Shown here: one piece after another, positions 34,177 to 42,102 of the stretch
Numbering within the stretch: position 1 is the stretch's first letter
How the letters are laid out: every line of letters starts with the position of its first letter
Assembly: GCF_001613165.1 (NCBI RefSeq)
Contig: NZ_BDBV01000065.1
Span: 44,074 to 108,073, forward strand
DNA from: Nocardia mexicana NBRC 108244
GTDB taxonomy: Bacteria > Actinomycetota > Actinomycetes > Mycobacteriales > Mycobacteriaceae
Reading direction: 5' to 3'
Length of the DNA: 64,000 nt
Position numbers and translations under genes: made by a program
Notes under the pieces: generated by a model
Told to the model about the DNA's origin: nothing
The model's database searches: none
Seen by the model: the letters and a program-made list of their open reading frames with translations, nothing else

Positions 34177-35157
34177 ATGACCGCTCCGACCAAGCGCAGC
34201 GACGCGACCAGGCAGGCGCTGCTGCGCGCCGCCCGCGACGAGTTCGCCGAATACGGCCTGGCCGGCGCGCGCGTCGATCGCATCGCCGAGGCCGCCGGGG
34301 TGAACAAGGAACGCATCTACGGGCTGTTCGGCAGCAAGGACAAGCTGTTCGACGTCATCCTCATCGAGTCGCTGGACGAGTTCACCGATGTCGTGCAGCC
34401 GCTGGCCGATACCGAGCCCGGCGACTACGTGGGCAAGCTGTTCCGCTACCACCGCGACAATCCCCAACTGCTGCGACTGCTGCTGTGGGAGGCGCTGCAC
34501 CGCGGTGCCGACGCGCACGATGTCGACGGCCGTCGAGACGAGCTGTACGCACGCAAATTCGCCCGCGCCCAAGAGCAATTCGGCGTGGACGAACGCGCGG
34601 CGGGCCGGGTCCTGCTGGCACTGTGCGGCCTGGCCGCCTGGACCCACGCGGTACCGCAGACCACCCGGCTGCTGCTCGGCCCCGCGGCCGATGACACCGC
34701 GGCGACGCAGGAGTTTCTGCAGGAGTTCGCCCGCGCCGCGATGCGCCGCGAAGCACCGGTCAATCCATTGATCACCACCACAACCGAATCCGCTTCGACC
34801 GCCGACGCCGCCGAGCCCGTTCCGACAACCAACCCTGCCGAGCTCCGCCGGACCGGCACCGCACGCGAACTCACCCCGAGCAGCAATGCGCCCGAATCCA
34901 TTCCGAGCGGCGATGCGGGCGACCGCACTCCGACAACGCGCGAAGCGGCCGCGCCTTCCACTGCGGCGACCCGCGATGTGGTCGGCGAGGCCGCTGCGCG
35001 TCTGCGCGCCGCGCAGGCCGAGGCCGACGCCGCGCGCGCCGAACTGGCCGAAGCGCTGCGTGGCGCGCACGCGGAAGGCGCGGGCGCCAACGAACTCGCC
35101 CGGCGGGTCGCCGGCACGATGTCCCGCCCTGTCGTGCTGAAACTGCTTGCCGAGTAG
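34177..35157 (+). CDS. TetR-family regulator with C-terminal second HTH-like module
   Basis: The first 60 residues are a TetR DNA-binding domain (LLRAARDEFAEYGLAGARVDRIAEAAGVNKERIYGLF split over helices). The ligand-binding helices extend to about residue 195. After this comes a disordered Thr/Pro/Ser/Glu-rich linker of about 80 residues. A final helical module contains AAQAEADAARAELAEALRGA followed by NELARRVAGTMSRPVVLKLL, which looks like a second small helix-turn-helix. Such a tail is not part of ordinary TetR proteins (about 200 residues); this one has 326. It probably represses the divergent MFS exporter gene. Confidence 0.85.
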   Translation: MTAPTKRSDATRQALLRAARDEFAEYGLAGARVDRIAEAAGVNKERIYGLFGSKDKLFDVILIESLDEFTDVVQPLADTEPGDYVGKLFRYHRDNPQLLRLLLWEALHRGADAHDVDGRRDELYARKFARAQEQFGVDERAAGRVLLALCGLAAWTHAVPQTTRLLLGPAADDTAATQEFLQEFARAAMRREAPVNPLITTTTESASTADAAEPVPTTNPAELRRTGTARELTPSSNAPESIPSGDAGDRTPTTREAAAPSTAATRDVVGEAAARLRAAQAEADAARAELAEALRGAHAEGAGANELARRVAGTMSRPVVLKLLAE

Positions 35158-35241
35158 ACCGCGTCGTTCTAGCCACCCTGTCGGCGAACATTGTTGTTCA
35201 CAATGTCTGGTACCGGCCCGAGCAGGCTGTTAGCGTGAGGC

Positions 35242-35781
35242 ATGGTGTCGACGAAGCCACGCATCGAACCGGGCCGCCTGCGTGAATTGGGGCCCGTCAA
35301 TTGGGTTGTATGGCAGGTGATTTCACGCGCGGCGGGTACGGCCGACGCACATCTGTTCAGCACCCTCGGCCGCACCGGCGGGCTGTTCCGCGGCTGGCTG
35401 CACTACTCCGGGCGGCTGATGCCCGGCGGGAAACTGCCGCGCTACGAGACCGAACTGGTCATCCTGCGGGTGGCGCATCTGCGCCAATGCGAATACGAGA
35501 CAGATCATCACGTCCGCCTGGGCAAGCGGGCCGGCGTCACCCGCGAGATCCTGGACCGCCTGCGCACCGGACCGGACGCGCCCGGCTGGCCCGCCAAGGA
35601 GCGGGCCCTGCTGTCGGCCGTCGACCAACTGGTGCGGGCCCGCGATATCGACGACATCACCTGGTCGGCCCTCGCCGATCACTACGACGAACGCCGGCTC
35701 ATCGAAATCGTGCTGCTGGTCAACCAGTACGAGGGCCTGGCCAGCACCATCACCACCTTGCGCGTGCAAACCGACCACTAG
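35242..35781 (+). CDS. Carboxymuconolactone decarboxylase-family protein
   Basis: The 179-residue protein has the CMD/AhpD-like core ETELVILRVAHLRQCEYETDHH, containing a Cys and the conserved His pair region, preceded by RTGGLFRGWLHYSGRLMPGG. The second Cys of the AhpD CxxC redox pair is replaced (C-E-Y-E), so peroxidase activity is unlikely. It may be a decarboxylase-like or sensor protein. It lies between the TetR regulator and an LLM enzyme gene on the same strand, about 100 bases from the latter. Confidence 0.85.
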   Translation: MVSTKPRIEPGRLRELGPVNWVVWQVISRAAGTADAHLFSTLGRTGGLFRGWLHYSGRLMPGGKLPRYETELVILRVAHLRQCEYETDHHVRLGKRAGVTREILDRLRTGPDAPGWPAKERALLSAVDQLVRARDIDDITWSALADHYDERRLIEIVLLVNQYEGLASTITTLRVQTDH

Positions 35782-35880
35782 CGCGGCGCCGGTGGGATCG
35801 CCTCGCCCCGACAGCGTCGCGTCGTTCGAGGGAGCGAAATCCGATCGATGTTGTCGGTGCCGTCTGGTACCGATCACTGT

Positions 35881-36774
35881 ATGACGATCCTGGGCGCGGT
35901 ATCTCTTCCACAGGTTCCACCGGAGCGACTGCGCGAGGTGGCGCACGTGGCCGAACAGTCCGGCCTCGAGGAGCTGTGGTTGTGGGAGGACTGCTTCCTC
36001 GGGGGCGGAATCGCCACGACCGCCACGGCGCTCGCGAGCACCGAGCGGCTGCGCGTCGGAATCGGCGTACTGCCGGTCCCGCTGCGCACCGTGGCCGCCA
36101 CGGCCATGGAGATCGCCACGCTGGAACGCCTCTTCCCAGGCCGCGGCGTCTGGTGTGTCGGCCACGGCGTGCAGGACTGGATGGGGCAGATCGGCGCGCG
36201 GGCCGAATCCCCGGTCACCCTCCTCCGCGAGTACGTCGACGCCCTGCGCGGCCTGCTCGCCGGTGAGCGGCTGACCACGGACGGCCGCTATGTCCGGCTC
36301 GACGACGTCGCGCTCGACTGGCCCCCGGCGCAGGCGCCCGACATCATCTCGGCCGCAACAGGTCCCCGCACGCTGCGCCTGGTCGGCGAGATCGCCGACG
36401 GAGCCATCCTCACCGCGGGCACCTCCGCCGCCGCGCTGCGCCGGGCGGTCGCGCTGCTGAGCGAGGGCCGCGCGAAGGGCGATCGCTCCGGCAGCGGGCG
36501 TGTGCTGGCCAATCTCTCGACGGCGACCGGGCCCGACGCCCTGGAACGCCTCCGCGCCGACATGCTCCGGATGGGTCGCGAATCCATCGACGGAGTCGGG
36601 GCCGCCGACGAGGACGGCGTCGGTGTCGCGGGCGACGCACACGCCGTCGCGGACGCCGTAGCGCGCCTCGCCGACGCCGGCGCCGACACGGTCATCCTGC
36701 AGCCCACCGCGGACGCCGACCCGATCGACTTCATCCGCTTCGCCGCCGAGCAGGTCCGCCCCCTCGTCCCCTGA
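35881..36774 (+). CDS. LLM-class flavin/F420-dependent oxidoreductase
   Basis: The 297-residue protein has the luciferase-like TIM-barrel pattern. Visible features are the N-terminal LPQVPPERLREVAHVAEQSG with ELWLWEDCF, RLRVGIGVLPVPLR, LERLFPGRGVWCVGHG and SAATGPRTLRLVGEIADGAILTAG. These are shared by bacterial-luciferase-like and F420-dependent reductases. The cofactor cannot be told by eye; in this lineage F420 is likely. The start at ATG 35881 gives the standard N-terminus. It is convergent with the TetR gene at 36811. Confidence 0.85.
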   Translation: MTILGAVSLPQVPPERLREVAHVAEQSGLEELWLWEDCFLGGGIATTATALASTERLRVGIGVLPVPLRTVAATAMEIATLERLFPGRGVWCVGHGVQDWMGQIGARAESPVTLLREYVDALRGLLAGERLTTDGRYVRLDDVALDWPPAQAPDIISAATGPRTLRLVGEIADGAILTAGTSAAALRRAVALLSEGRAKGDRSGSGRVLANLSTATGPDALERLRADMLRMGRESIDGVGAADEDGVGVAGDAHAVADAVARLADAGADTVILQPTADADPIDFIRFAAEQVRPLVP

Positions 36775-36810
36775 CACCCGCATGCGGCGCGCTCGATGCG
36801 CCGAAGTCGT

Positions 36811-37647
36811 TCAGCGGGTGGGTTTTTCGATCAGGGCGGCCAGGCCGTCGAGGACTCGGGCCAGTCCGAAATCCCACGCGTGGTCGGCGGAGTAGGCGCT
36901 GTCGTGAGCCTGGCCCGCGGCGGAGCCGACGCGGGCGCCGAGGGGGTAGCGGTCGGGGTCGAAGACGCGCTCCAGGACGGGTGCCGTGCGCTCCCACCAC
37001 TCGCGGTCGGATATGCCGCTGTCGGTTGCGGCGCGCGCGGTGTCGATCGCGATGCGGGCGACCGAGGTGACGAATCCGAGCAGGTAGGTGAGGGCGGCGT
37101 CCATCTCGACGTCGTCGAGGCCGAGCCCGTCGAAGGCCCGCAGCTCGTGGTCGTATTTGGCGGCCACGCCCGGCCCGAGCGGCGGGCGCGTGGTGGGGAC
37201 GTAGGCGACCCAGGGATGACGCACGAGCAGCTCGCGGTTTTCCGCGGCCACTGCGGAAACCCTTTTCCGCCAAGGCAATCCGGCGATGTTCGCGCGGGGC
37301 ATCTGCCGATAGACGGAGTCGAGCATCAGGTCCAGCAACTCGGCCTTGCCCGGCACGTAGGTATAGGTGGCCATCGGCGTCAACCCCAGCCGAGACGCGA
37401 CCGCCCGCATCGTCAACGCATCGAGTCCTTCGGCATCGGCGATGTCGACCGCCGCCGCGACCACCTCGTCGATACTGCTGCGCTGCTTCGGGCCACGCCC
37501 GGAGGTCCGCGCGGGTTCACGCCACAGCAGTTCCAGAGTGCGAGCCGGATCGCCCGCACTGCTGCGCTCGCCGCGCCCGCGCCGACCGCTGCCGGGCGGC
37601 CGTACCGCCGCGTCGCCCACCTCGGACCGCCCGTCCCGCTCACGCAC
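36811..37647 (-). CDS. TetR-family regulator with TetR_C-type ligand domain
   Basis: The DNA-binding part (VVAAAVDIADAEGLDALTMRAVASRLGLTPMATYTYVPGK split over helices) starts near residue 60, after a poorly conserved GC-rich N-terminal extension. The ligand domain resembles TetR_C_1 (tetracycline-repressor class): ALTYLLGFVTSVARIAID and WERTAPVLERVFDPDRYPL. Length is 278 residues from GTG 37647; a later start would remove part of the extension. It is divergent from the VOC-family gene, with a symmetric site between them. Confidence 0.85.
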   Translation of the reverse strand: MRERDGRSEVGDAAVRPPGSGRRGRGERSSAGDPARTLELLWREPARTSGRGPKQRSSIDEVVAAAVDIADAEGLDALTMRAVASRLGLTPMATYTYVPGKAELLDLMLDSVYRQMPRANIAGLPWRKRVSAVAAENRELLVRHPWVAYVPTTRPPLGPGVAAKYDHELRAFDGLGLDDVEMDAALTYLLGFVTSVARIAIDTARAATDSGISDREWWERTAPVLERVFDPDRYPLGARVGSAAGQAHDSAYSADHAWDFGLARVLDGLAALIEKPTR

Positions 37648-37723
37648 TGTCCTCGCACCTCCGTTCCCGATCGTATCGGCGTGATCAGGCTCACAATGCA
37701 GCCTTCCGGAAAGTTGTCTACAA

Positions 37724-37736
37724 AGTACAGCGTACT
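37724..37736. promoter_or_regulatory. Candidate operator upstream of VOC gene
   Basis: AGTAC-AGC-GTACT is a 5-3-5 inverted repeat, and further GTAC elements follow just downstream (TACGTAC, 37736-37742). It lies between the TetR gene and the VOC gene, 36 bases before the latter's ATG, and is the likely TetR site. Confidence 0.45.
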
Positions 37737-37771
37737 ACGTACAGAGTTAATCGGGACCTCCAGGAGGCACC

Positions 37772-38155
37772 ATGAAGATCACCGCATCCGCCCTCTCCCT
37801 GAACGTGCCCGACCCGGAGGCATCGGCGAAGTTCCTCACCGAGCACTTCGGCTTCGAGGTGCAGATGTCCGAAGACGGCTTCGTCTCGCTGACCCGCCCC
37901 GACGCCGGGTTCAACATCGTCTACCTGCGCACGGGCCTGTCGACCTTCAAGCCGGAACGCATCGCCGGTAGCGCAGGCCAGGGCACCCTCGTGGCCTTCG
38001 TCGTCGACGACATCGAGACCGAATACCAGCGCGTCCAACGCGAAGGGGTGCCGATCGCAACACCCATCGAAACCGAACCGTGGGGCGAACGCTACTTTCA
38101 GACCCTCGACCCCAACGGCATCGTCATCCAACTCGTCCAGTGGGTGAACGAGTAA
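37772..38155 (+). CDS. VOC (glyoxalase/bleomycin-resistance) family protein
   Basis: The 127-residue protein has the paired beta-alpha-beta-beta-beta pattern of the VOC fold: SALSLNVPDPEASAKFLTEHFGF first, then FVVDDIETEYQRVQREGVPI and RYFQTLDPNGIVIQLVQWV. The final half resembles dioxygenase or fosfomycin/bleomycin-binding members. The metal ligands of the first repeat are not all conserved, so a binding role is as likely as catalysis. An AGGAGG site precedes the ATG. It is probably repressed by the divergent TetR protein, suggesting detoxification. Confidence 0.88.
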   Translation: MKITASALSLNVPDPEASAKFLTEHFGFEVQMSEDGFVSLTRPDAGFNIVYLRTGLSTFKPERIAGSAGQGTLVAFVVDDIETEYQRVQREGVPIATPIETEPWGERYFQTLDPNGIVIQLVQWVNE

Positions 38156-38176
38156 CGCTGTCTGTTCGGCCGTTCC

Positions 38177-39046
38177 CTATTCGGCTGGTTCGTATTGGAA
38201 TGAATTCCGGACGTAGGTTTCCAGGCGGTCCAGAGTCGATAGGCTTTCCCGGTGAAACCGATCGATGGGCGCGTTCCTCGTTTTGCCGATCTGCTTCCAT
38301 GCGCACGGTACGGGTAGTGGATGCTGTCTCAGGTCCGATCGGACCTGAGACAGCCTGGCCAGCAGCTGTGCGGCGAACTCCCGGTGGCACAGGGAGGTGC
38401 GGGTGACGCGGAAGAAGCCGTCGTAGGTGCGGCGTTGCGTCGCCGTCGGCGGGACGCTGGAGTCGAGACCGGACTCGCGTAACAGGGACTTCCCTTCGGG
38501 AACCAGGCGCTCGGCGACGGCCATATGAATTTTGATATTTTCCTTGACTGCCTTCGTGATCGGCTGCCGCACGGCGGGGGCGGTAGATTTCCGAATGCAT
38601 TTGAGTAGCGGGCCTATAGCTTCCTGGTCCGGCGCCCATCGCCCACTGAATGCGGGGTCCGCAGCCATCATCTGCGGACGTATCGTCGAGTTGTAAGTGT
38701 CCGGGGAGCAGCTCCCGCTGTACAACAGCAGCAGGGAATACGCGTCGTATAGCGTCGCGATAATGCATGCATTGCCCGGACGGGAGTGTGGCACGTCGAG
38801 AAATTCGTGCATTGCTTCGACGAGGCAGCGCCAAACGCAGAATACCAATTGGTGACCGGCGATCCAGCGGTACTGCGCCAGTTGCCGATAATCCACAGCT
38901 GGCGCATGTTCCCACAAGATCTCGTGGCGGCATGAATCCTGGAGTGAGCCATCGGCATGACAACAGGACTCGAATTCCACCCCCGGCGACGGAAGGTACA
39001 GGCTCAGGTGGGCACAATCAGGAGATGGTTCTATCGAAATAGACAC
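38177..39046 (-). CDS. Unrecognised 289-aa protein coupled to a methyltransferase
   Basis: The product is mostly helical, rich in His, Cys and Trp. Prominent segments are LWEHAPAVDYRQLAQYRW, LVFCVWRCLVEAMHEFLD, LYDAYSLLLLYSGSC and RPQMMAADPAFSGRWAPD. No signal peptide or membrane segment is evident. I cannot assign a family with confidence. The LYDAY...SGxWxxD pattern is loosely reminiscent of PrnB/heme-dependent aromatic oxygenase-like proteins, but this is only a guess. The GTG start at 39046 follows an AGGAG site. It lies 17 bases after the methyltransferase gene, so the two form a bicistron. The DNA has less GC than its neighbours, hinting at acquisition, and contains a 32-bp perfect palindrome. 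Confidence 0.7.
   Translation of the reverse strand: MSISIEPSPDCAHLSLYLPSPGVEFESCCHADGSLQDSCRHEILWEHAPAVDYRQLAQYRWIAGHQLVFCVWRCLVEAMHEFLDVPHSRPGNACIIATLYDAYSLLLLYSGSCSPDTYNSTIRPQMMAADPAFSGRWAPDQEAIGPLLKCIRKSTAPAVRQPITKAVKENIKIHMAVAERLVPEGKSLLRESGLDSSVPPTATQRRTYDGFFRVTRTSLCHREFAAQLLARLSQVRSDLRQHPLPVPCAWKQIGKTRNAPIDRFHRESLSTLDRLETYVRNSFQYEPAE
38323..38354. repeat. 32-bp perfect palindrome inside a coding region
   Basis: Positions 38323-38338 (GCTGTCTCAGGTCCGA) are the exact reverse complement of 38339-38354 (TCGGACCTGAGACAGC), with no spacer. It lies in the last quarter of the unrecognised gene at 38177-39046 and encodes part of LSQVRSDLRQ. A chance palindrome of this size is very unlikely. 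Confidence 0.9.
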
Positions 39047-39063
39047 GATAACTCCTAGATGTC

Positions 39064-39933
39064 CTAGGCTGTCGATACTATCGCGGTCGCTTTCATGAAA
39101 GTGACGGATAACACGCCTTCCGAGGCGGTCCGATACAGGTCGGAAATTCCCTGATCCCAATCGTCGCGCGAGATGTATCCGGAACCTGTCGCTTTATCGC
39201 GTACCGCTTCGATCATCGGTATATGGGTATTTCGAGCGAATTCTTTGGCGTACCGCGGGGAGTCCGAGTCGACGCGGATCGGCCTCGGAAATGTGACGAT
39301 ATCGGCGTACCCGGACTCGGCCAGAAGGCCGTGGAGCTTGCGTCCGACGAGCGCATCGCCGTCGGCGTCCGACTGCACCCGGACCAGGCTGTCTATCACC
39401 TTGCGGGCATATGCGCTGTCCGGGCGGAACGAGTCGAAGCCGTGATCACCCTCGACAAGGGTGATACTCCCGCCCGGCCGCAGCACACGCCGCAGCGACC
39501 GCAGTATCCGCGCGGGCGAGCGCACATGCTCCAGGACGAAGCACACGAAGACATGATCGAAACTGTCCTCGGCGAACGGCGGCTCGTACAGGTCTCCCCC
39601 GACCCACTCGACATTCGCCTCCGGCATGCATGCCGCCACCCGGGAGCGCGCAATATCCAGGGATGCCCGACTGCGGTCCAGGCCGGTGAGCGCAATCTCC
39701 GGGCTGCGCCGAAGCAGATGCACGGTCTGCGCGCCCACACCGCACCCGGCTTCCAATACGCGCGCCCCCGCTGTAAATCTCGTCCCGTCGTGTACCATCG
39801 CCGCGAGCAAATCAGCTTGTTCTACCAATCGCTCCGCCTCGTCCTCGCCGTAACCGTGCACATAGTCGACGGGGGAATTTCCGGTCGTGGTTTCGATGTC
39901 CGTAATTTCCACAGCGGGATCATTGCTGAACAT
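39064..39933 (-). CDS. SAM-dependent class I methyltransferase
   Basis: The protein (289 residues from ATG 39933) has motif I VLEAGCGVGAQTVHLL with the SAM-binding glycines, ALTGLDRS as motif II, GDLYEPPFAEDSFDHVFVCF as the acidic-post region and RVLRPGGSITLVEGD as motif IV/VI. This is the UbiE/Methyltransf_11 type. The N-terminus (YVHGYGEDEAERLVEQADLL) is also seen in small-molecule methyltransferases of biosynthetic clusters. It precedes the unrecognised gene by 17 bases and is divergent from a secreted lipase. It probably methylates a small molecule, perhaps the substrate or product of its partner. Confidence 0.88.
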   Translation of the reverse strand: MFSNDPAVEITDIETTTGNSPVDYVHGYGEDEAERLVEQADLLAAMVHDGTRFTAGARVLEAGCGVGAQTVHLLRRSPEIALTGLDRSRASLDIARSRVAACMPEANVEWVGGDLYEPPFAEDSFDHVFVCFVLEHVRSPARILRSLRRVLRPGGSITLVEGDHGFDSFRPDSAYARKVIDSLVRVQSDADGDALVGRKLHGLLAESGYADIVTFPRPIRVDSDSPRYAKEFARNTHIPMIEAVRDKATGSGYISRDDWDQGISDLYRTASEGVLSVTFMKATAIVSTA

Positions 39934-39997
39934 TTGCTCAGAATACGTGGGGGTACGCGAGACGCGTGGACGTCGACAGGGTGTCAAGAAAGGACGC

Positions 39998-41119
39998 ATG
40001 AAAGCAAGGAATTGGATAGCGGCCGCGGCGGTGAGCATCGCGACGATCGCCGCGGCGGGCGCGACCGCCACCCATGTCGGGGCTGCCGAGCCGGGATCCG
40101 TCACCGCGGCCACCGATCTGGCCGACTACCAGTGGATTCCCGGAGCTGCCTCGGCGAAGCGAGCGGTGTACTGGACGCAGACTTCGCAGGATCGCCCGGC
40201 GCTGTCGAGCGGAGCGCTGTTCGTACCGCACGGCAGCCCGCCCGCGGGCGGATGGCCCGTGGTGGCGTGGGAGCACGGCACGGTGGGACGAGCGGATGCG
40301 TGCGCGCCCTCCAGGACCGACTTCACGATGTATCGCGACTACATCGGGACCTTGCTGGCGCGCGGTTACGCCGTCGCCGCGACGGACTACCCCGGCCTGG
40401 GCACACCCGGCGACCACCCGTACCTCGACGGCCGGGCCGCCGCGTATTCGGCGGTCGACATGGTCCGGGCCGCCCGCACGATCGACGCATCCCTGTCACC
40501 TCGGTGGGTCGCGGTCGGACATTCTCAAGGTGGGCACGCGGCACTGTTCACCGCGTCCGTGGCCACCGCGTACGCGCCGGAACTGGACTACCGCGGCGCG
40601 GCAGCGCTCGCCCCCGCCAGCGGCATTGTCGACAGGATGCTGCCGCTCGGCGGCCCCGGCGTCCCGGAACCGGACGCGCGCATGAAGACCGCCCTCGGCT
40701 ATCTTCTCGGCGGCCTGCACACCGCGCGTCCCAATTTCGACCCCACCGACTACCTGACCCCCGTGGGCAGGCGGGTCGTGGCGGACGGCGACCGATTGTG
40801 TTCCGATGACATGACCGCACGCCTCGAGCACGTACAGGTGGCCGATATGCTCGGAAAACCGTTGTCCGACGGTGAATTCGAGCAGGTCGCACGTCCCGTC
40901 CTCGATGTGCCCACCACCGGGTACGACCACCCGCTGATGATCTTCCAAGGTACGGACGATATCGACGTGCCCGCCTCCGGCGTATCGAAACAAGCCGCCG
41001 TGCTGCGCGCCGACGGTGTCCGGCTCGACCTGCGCAGGTACCCGGGAGTCGGCCATATGCAAGTCCTCGAGGCATCCGCGGACGACGTCGATTCCTTTCT
41101 GCGACAACTACTCCGGTAG
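39998..41119 (+). CDS. Secreted LIP-family lipase/esterase
   Basis: The protein has an N-terminal signal peptide (MKARNWIAAAAVSIATIAAAGATATHVGAAE, cleavage probably after VGA) and no lipobox. The hydrolase core contains WEHGTVGRADACAPSR, the nucleophile elbow AVGHSQGGHAALF, the Asp region MIFQGTDDIDVP and GVGHMQVLEA with the likely His. This resembles secretory lipase/acyl hydrolases (PF03583 or LIP type). The 373-residue length fits. GAAAGGA precedes the ATG at 39998. It would act outside the cell on lipid or polyester substrates. Confidence 0.88.
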   Translation: MKARNWIAAAAVSIATIAAAGATATHVGAAEPGSVTAATDLADYQWIPGAASAKRAVYWTQTSQDRPALSSGALFVPHGSPPAGGWPVVAWEHGTVGRADACAPSRTDFTMYRDYIGTLLARGYAVAATDYPGLGTPGDHPYLDGRAAAYSAVDMVRAARTIDASLSPRWVAVGHSQGGHAALFTASVATAYAPELDYRGAAALAPASGIVDRMLPLGGPGVPEPDARMKTALGYLLGGLHTARPNFDPTDYLTPVGRRVVADGDRLCSDDMTARLEHVQVADMLGKPLSDGEFEQVARPVLDVPTTGYDHPLMIFQGTDDIDVPASGVSKQAAVLRADGVRLDLRRYPGVGHMQVLEASADDVDSFLRQLLR

Positions 41120-41126
41120 TCGCGCC

Positions 41127-41151
41127 CGGGGCGGATCATCGATCCGCCCCG
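41127..41151. terminator. Bidirectional-type terminator hairpin
   Basis: CGGGGCGGATC and GATCCGCCCCG are perfect 11-bp arms around ATC. The hairpin lies between the convergent lipase and NmrA-like genes, with TCTCGTT downstream. Confidence 0.7.
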
Positions 41152-41170
41152 TCTCGTTCCCGTACAGGTC

Positions 41171-42025
41171 CTAGGCGTTCAATCCGGCCCGGAACACCTC
41201 GGCCGCGGGAGTCGATGCCCGGCCGAGCAGCTTCTGCAGGTCGCCGCTGGTCACGTCGAGCAGACCGGCGTCGATGCCGGTATCCGCGTCCGCGAGCACC
41301 TGTGCGTATTCGCCGGGCAGCCCGGACTTTTCCAGGGCCGCGGCGTAATCCTGCTGCGGGAGATCCTGATACCGCACCGGCTTCCCGGACACCTCCGAAA
41401 TCACCTGCGCCAGATCCGTATACGTCAGGCGCTCATCACCACCCAGCTCGTAGATCTGCCCGGCGTGCCCCTCGGTGCCGAGGACTACCGCAGCGGCCTC
41501 CGCATAGTCGGCCCGTGCCGCACCCGCGACCCGGCCATCGCCCGCAGCGCCGTACAGCACACCGCCCGCTACGGCGGGCGCCAATCCGCCGTAGTAGTTC
41601 TCCCAATACCAGCCGTTGCGCAAAATTACGTGCGGCACAGCGGATTCCGTGAGAACCGCCTCGGTGCCGCGGTGCTCCTGCGCCAGGATCATCTCGTTCT
41701 CGGTGGCGAGCGGGATGCTGGTGTAGGCCAGCAGGTCCACCCCCGCCCGCTCGGCGGCGCGAATGACATTGGTGTGCTGATCTACTCGCGCACCGAACTC
41801 GTTGCCGGAGACGAGCAGCACCCGATCCACGCCCGCGAGCGCGCGATCCAGCGCCTCCGCGTCGTCGTAGGACGCCTGCCGGACATCGACGCCGCGGTCG
41901 GCGAGATCGGCCACCTTCGACGGATCCCGGACGATCGCGACGACCGGCCCGTCTCCCCGGCGCAGCAGCGCCTCCACGACGAGACGGCCCAGCTGACCAC
42001 TGGCTGCGGTGACGGCGACGGTCAT
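41171..42025 (-). CDS. NmrA-like/QorB-type NAD(P)H quinone reductase
   Basis: The 284-residue protein begins VAVTAASGQLGRLVVEALL, the Rossmann-fold nucleotide-binding motif, and contains LLAYTSIPLA, VILRNGWYWENY and GQIYELGG. These match atypical SDR proteins of the QorB (YtfG) type, which reduce quinones with NADPH. The HxlR regulator gene is divergent from it, and a 17-base symmetric site lies between the starts, so it is probably regulated by that protein in response to electrophiles. Confidence 0.92.
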   Translation of the reverse strand: MTVAVTAASGQLGRLVVEALLRRGDGPVVAIVRDPSKVADLADRGVDVRQASYDDAEALDRALAGVDRVLLVSGNEFGARVDQHTNVIRAAERAGVDLLAYTSIPLATENEMILAQEHRGTEAVLTESAVPHVILRNGWYWENYYGGLAPAVAGGVLYGAAGDGRVAGAARADYAEAAAVVLGTEGHAGQIYELGGDERLTYTDLAQVISEVSGKPVRYQDLPQQDYAAALEKSGLPGEYAQVLADADTGIDAGLLDVTSGDLQKLLGRASTPAAEVFRAGLNA

Positions 42026-42058
42026 GTCTACCTCCTGGTTACGTACGGAATATCTAGC

Positions 42059-42075
42059 ACTAACTATTAGTTAGT
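42059..42075. promoter_or_regulatory. HxlR-type operator, 8-1-8 perfect inverted repeat
   Basis: ACTAACTA-T-TAGTTAGT is an exact palindrome with a one-base centre. It lies between the QorB-like gene (start 42025) and the hxlR gene (start 42103), as expected for a shared operator. Confidence 0.7.
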
Positions 42076-42102
42076 ACACGATATTCCATTACTACCAGAC
42101 GA

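Noticed and set aside
38177..39933. Insertion sequence as the source of the 32-bp palindrome
   Set aside because: No transposase-like protein or flanking target duplication was seen; the palindrome lies inside an open frame.
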